A program made the position numbers and the translations under genes. DNA of 64,000 nucleotides, from positions 1-64,000 of the forward strand of contig NZ_JAKVIO010000024.1 of the NCBI RefSeq assembly GCF_022601895.1, read 5' to 3'. The notes below the pieces were generated by a model, which searched no databases, was not told the DNA's origin, and was given only the letters and a program-made list of their open reading frames with translations. The DNA comes from Sphingomonas sp. LaA6.9 (GTDB lineage: Bacteria; Pseudomonadota; Alphaproteobacteria; Sphingomonadales; Sphingomonadaceae). Position 1 is the stretch's first letter. Each line of letters opens with the position of its first letter. Below are positions 63,801 through 64,000 of this stretch, one piece after another.

Positions 63801-64000
63801 GGCGCTCCGCGAGGCCGCGCGGCGGCTTGGCGGGGCAAGCGATACGCCGCGGCTCGATGCCGAGCTGCTGATGGCGCACGCGCTGGGCGTCCGCCGCGAG
63901 GACGTGTTGCTGGGGCGGGCGGGTTCCGCCGTGCCTGAAGAATTCGCGGCGCTGCTCGAGCGCCGGCTTTCGGGCGAGCCGCTGGCCTATATCACCGGTA
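63793..64000 (+). CDS. prmC: Release factor glutamine methyltransferase, N-terminal part
   Basis: Sixty-nine residues lie in the window ([12 protein letters not shown] to [13 protein letters not shown]). The pattern, including [10 protein letters not shown], matches the N-terminal domain of PrmC. It methylates the GGQ glutamine of release factors. The ATG overlaps the prfA end, a conserved gene order. The rest of the gene lies beyond the window. Confidence 0.93.
   Translation, partial: MDKALREAARRLGGASDTPRLDAELLMAHALGVRREDVLLGRAGSAVPEEFAALLERRLSGEPLAYITG

Noticed and set aside
1-64000. CRISPR arrays
   Set aside because: No set of regularly spaced repeats was found; the only short tandem repeat has 35-bp units without spacers.

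Overview
The window is about 64 kb of GC-rich, densely packed chromosomal DNA from an alphaproteobacterium of the Sphingomonadaceae (Sphingopyxis- or Sphingomonas-like; the genus is inferred). The evidence is the gene set: two TonB-dependent receptors, an infA-maf-RNase E/G-yacG block next to tRNA-Phe, PrsK/PrsR regulators, an ScfR-type regulator divergent from isocitrate lyase, and hisS-prfA-prmC. No plasmid or phage replication genes and no CRISPR array are visible.

Layout. 1-3.4 kb: tail of an HlyD-type adaptor, an EmrB-type MFS pump, a secreted DUF4136 protein and a TetR regulator. 3.5-11.9 kb: an aromatic-catabolism locus with a TetR repressor, a TonB receptor, an operon of extradiol dioxygenase, FAA-hydrolase-family enzyme and flavin hydroxylase, and a divergent CoA ligase. 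The receptor promoter and the operon promoter share one 23-bp palindrome. 12-20.9 kb: an accessory zone with a DUF5983 protein, a PAS-GGDEF-EAL protein, a Crp/Fnr regulator with its own palindrome, an IS110/IS1111 insertion sequence, a soluble globin-coupled chemoreceptor, and a nucleotidyltransferase-HEPN gene behind an integrase remnant at tRNA-Phe. 20.9-25.2 kb: housekeeping (yacG, RNase E/G, maf, infA, DUF815 ATPase) and PrsR. 25.2-30.9 kb: PrsK, a priming sugar transferase, GDP-mannose pyrophosphorylase and an aldo/keto reductase. 31-34.1 kb: glyoxylate shunt (ScfR-like regulator and aceA). 34-46 kb: envelope and metabolic genes (TPR protein, DUF1254/1214 protein, transglutaminase-like protease, glycosyltransferase, M20 hydrolase, 3-hydroxybutyrate dehydrogenase, patatin, zinc protease, NADP oxidoreductase). 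46.3-53.4 kb: tRNA-Ala, a 2OG-Fe(II) oxygenase, a second TonB receptor, a thiolase and a membrane-anchored TPR regulator. 54-64 kb: Atm1-type ABC transporter, RecQ, pyrophosphatase, M61 peptidase, DUF1345 protein, hisS, prfA and the start of prmC.

How parts work together. The 3.5-11.9 kb locus reads as one substrate-inducible unit: outer-membrane uptake, ring hydroxylation, ring cleavage, processing and CoA activation. Isocitrate lyase, hydroxybutyrate dehydrogenase, thiolase and the patatin-like lipase fit growth on acetyl-CoA-generating substrates and polyhydroxybutyrate turnover. The least explained parts are the shared operator, the integrase/sigma-like chimera coupled to the nucleotidyltransferase-HEPN gene, the TGTAACG motif cluster at 53.5-53.7 kb, and a 35-bp triplication at the 3' end of the hydroxybutyrate dehydrogenase gene.
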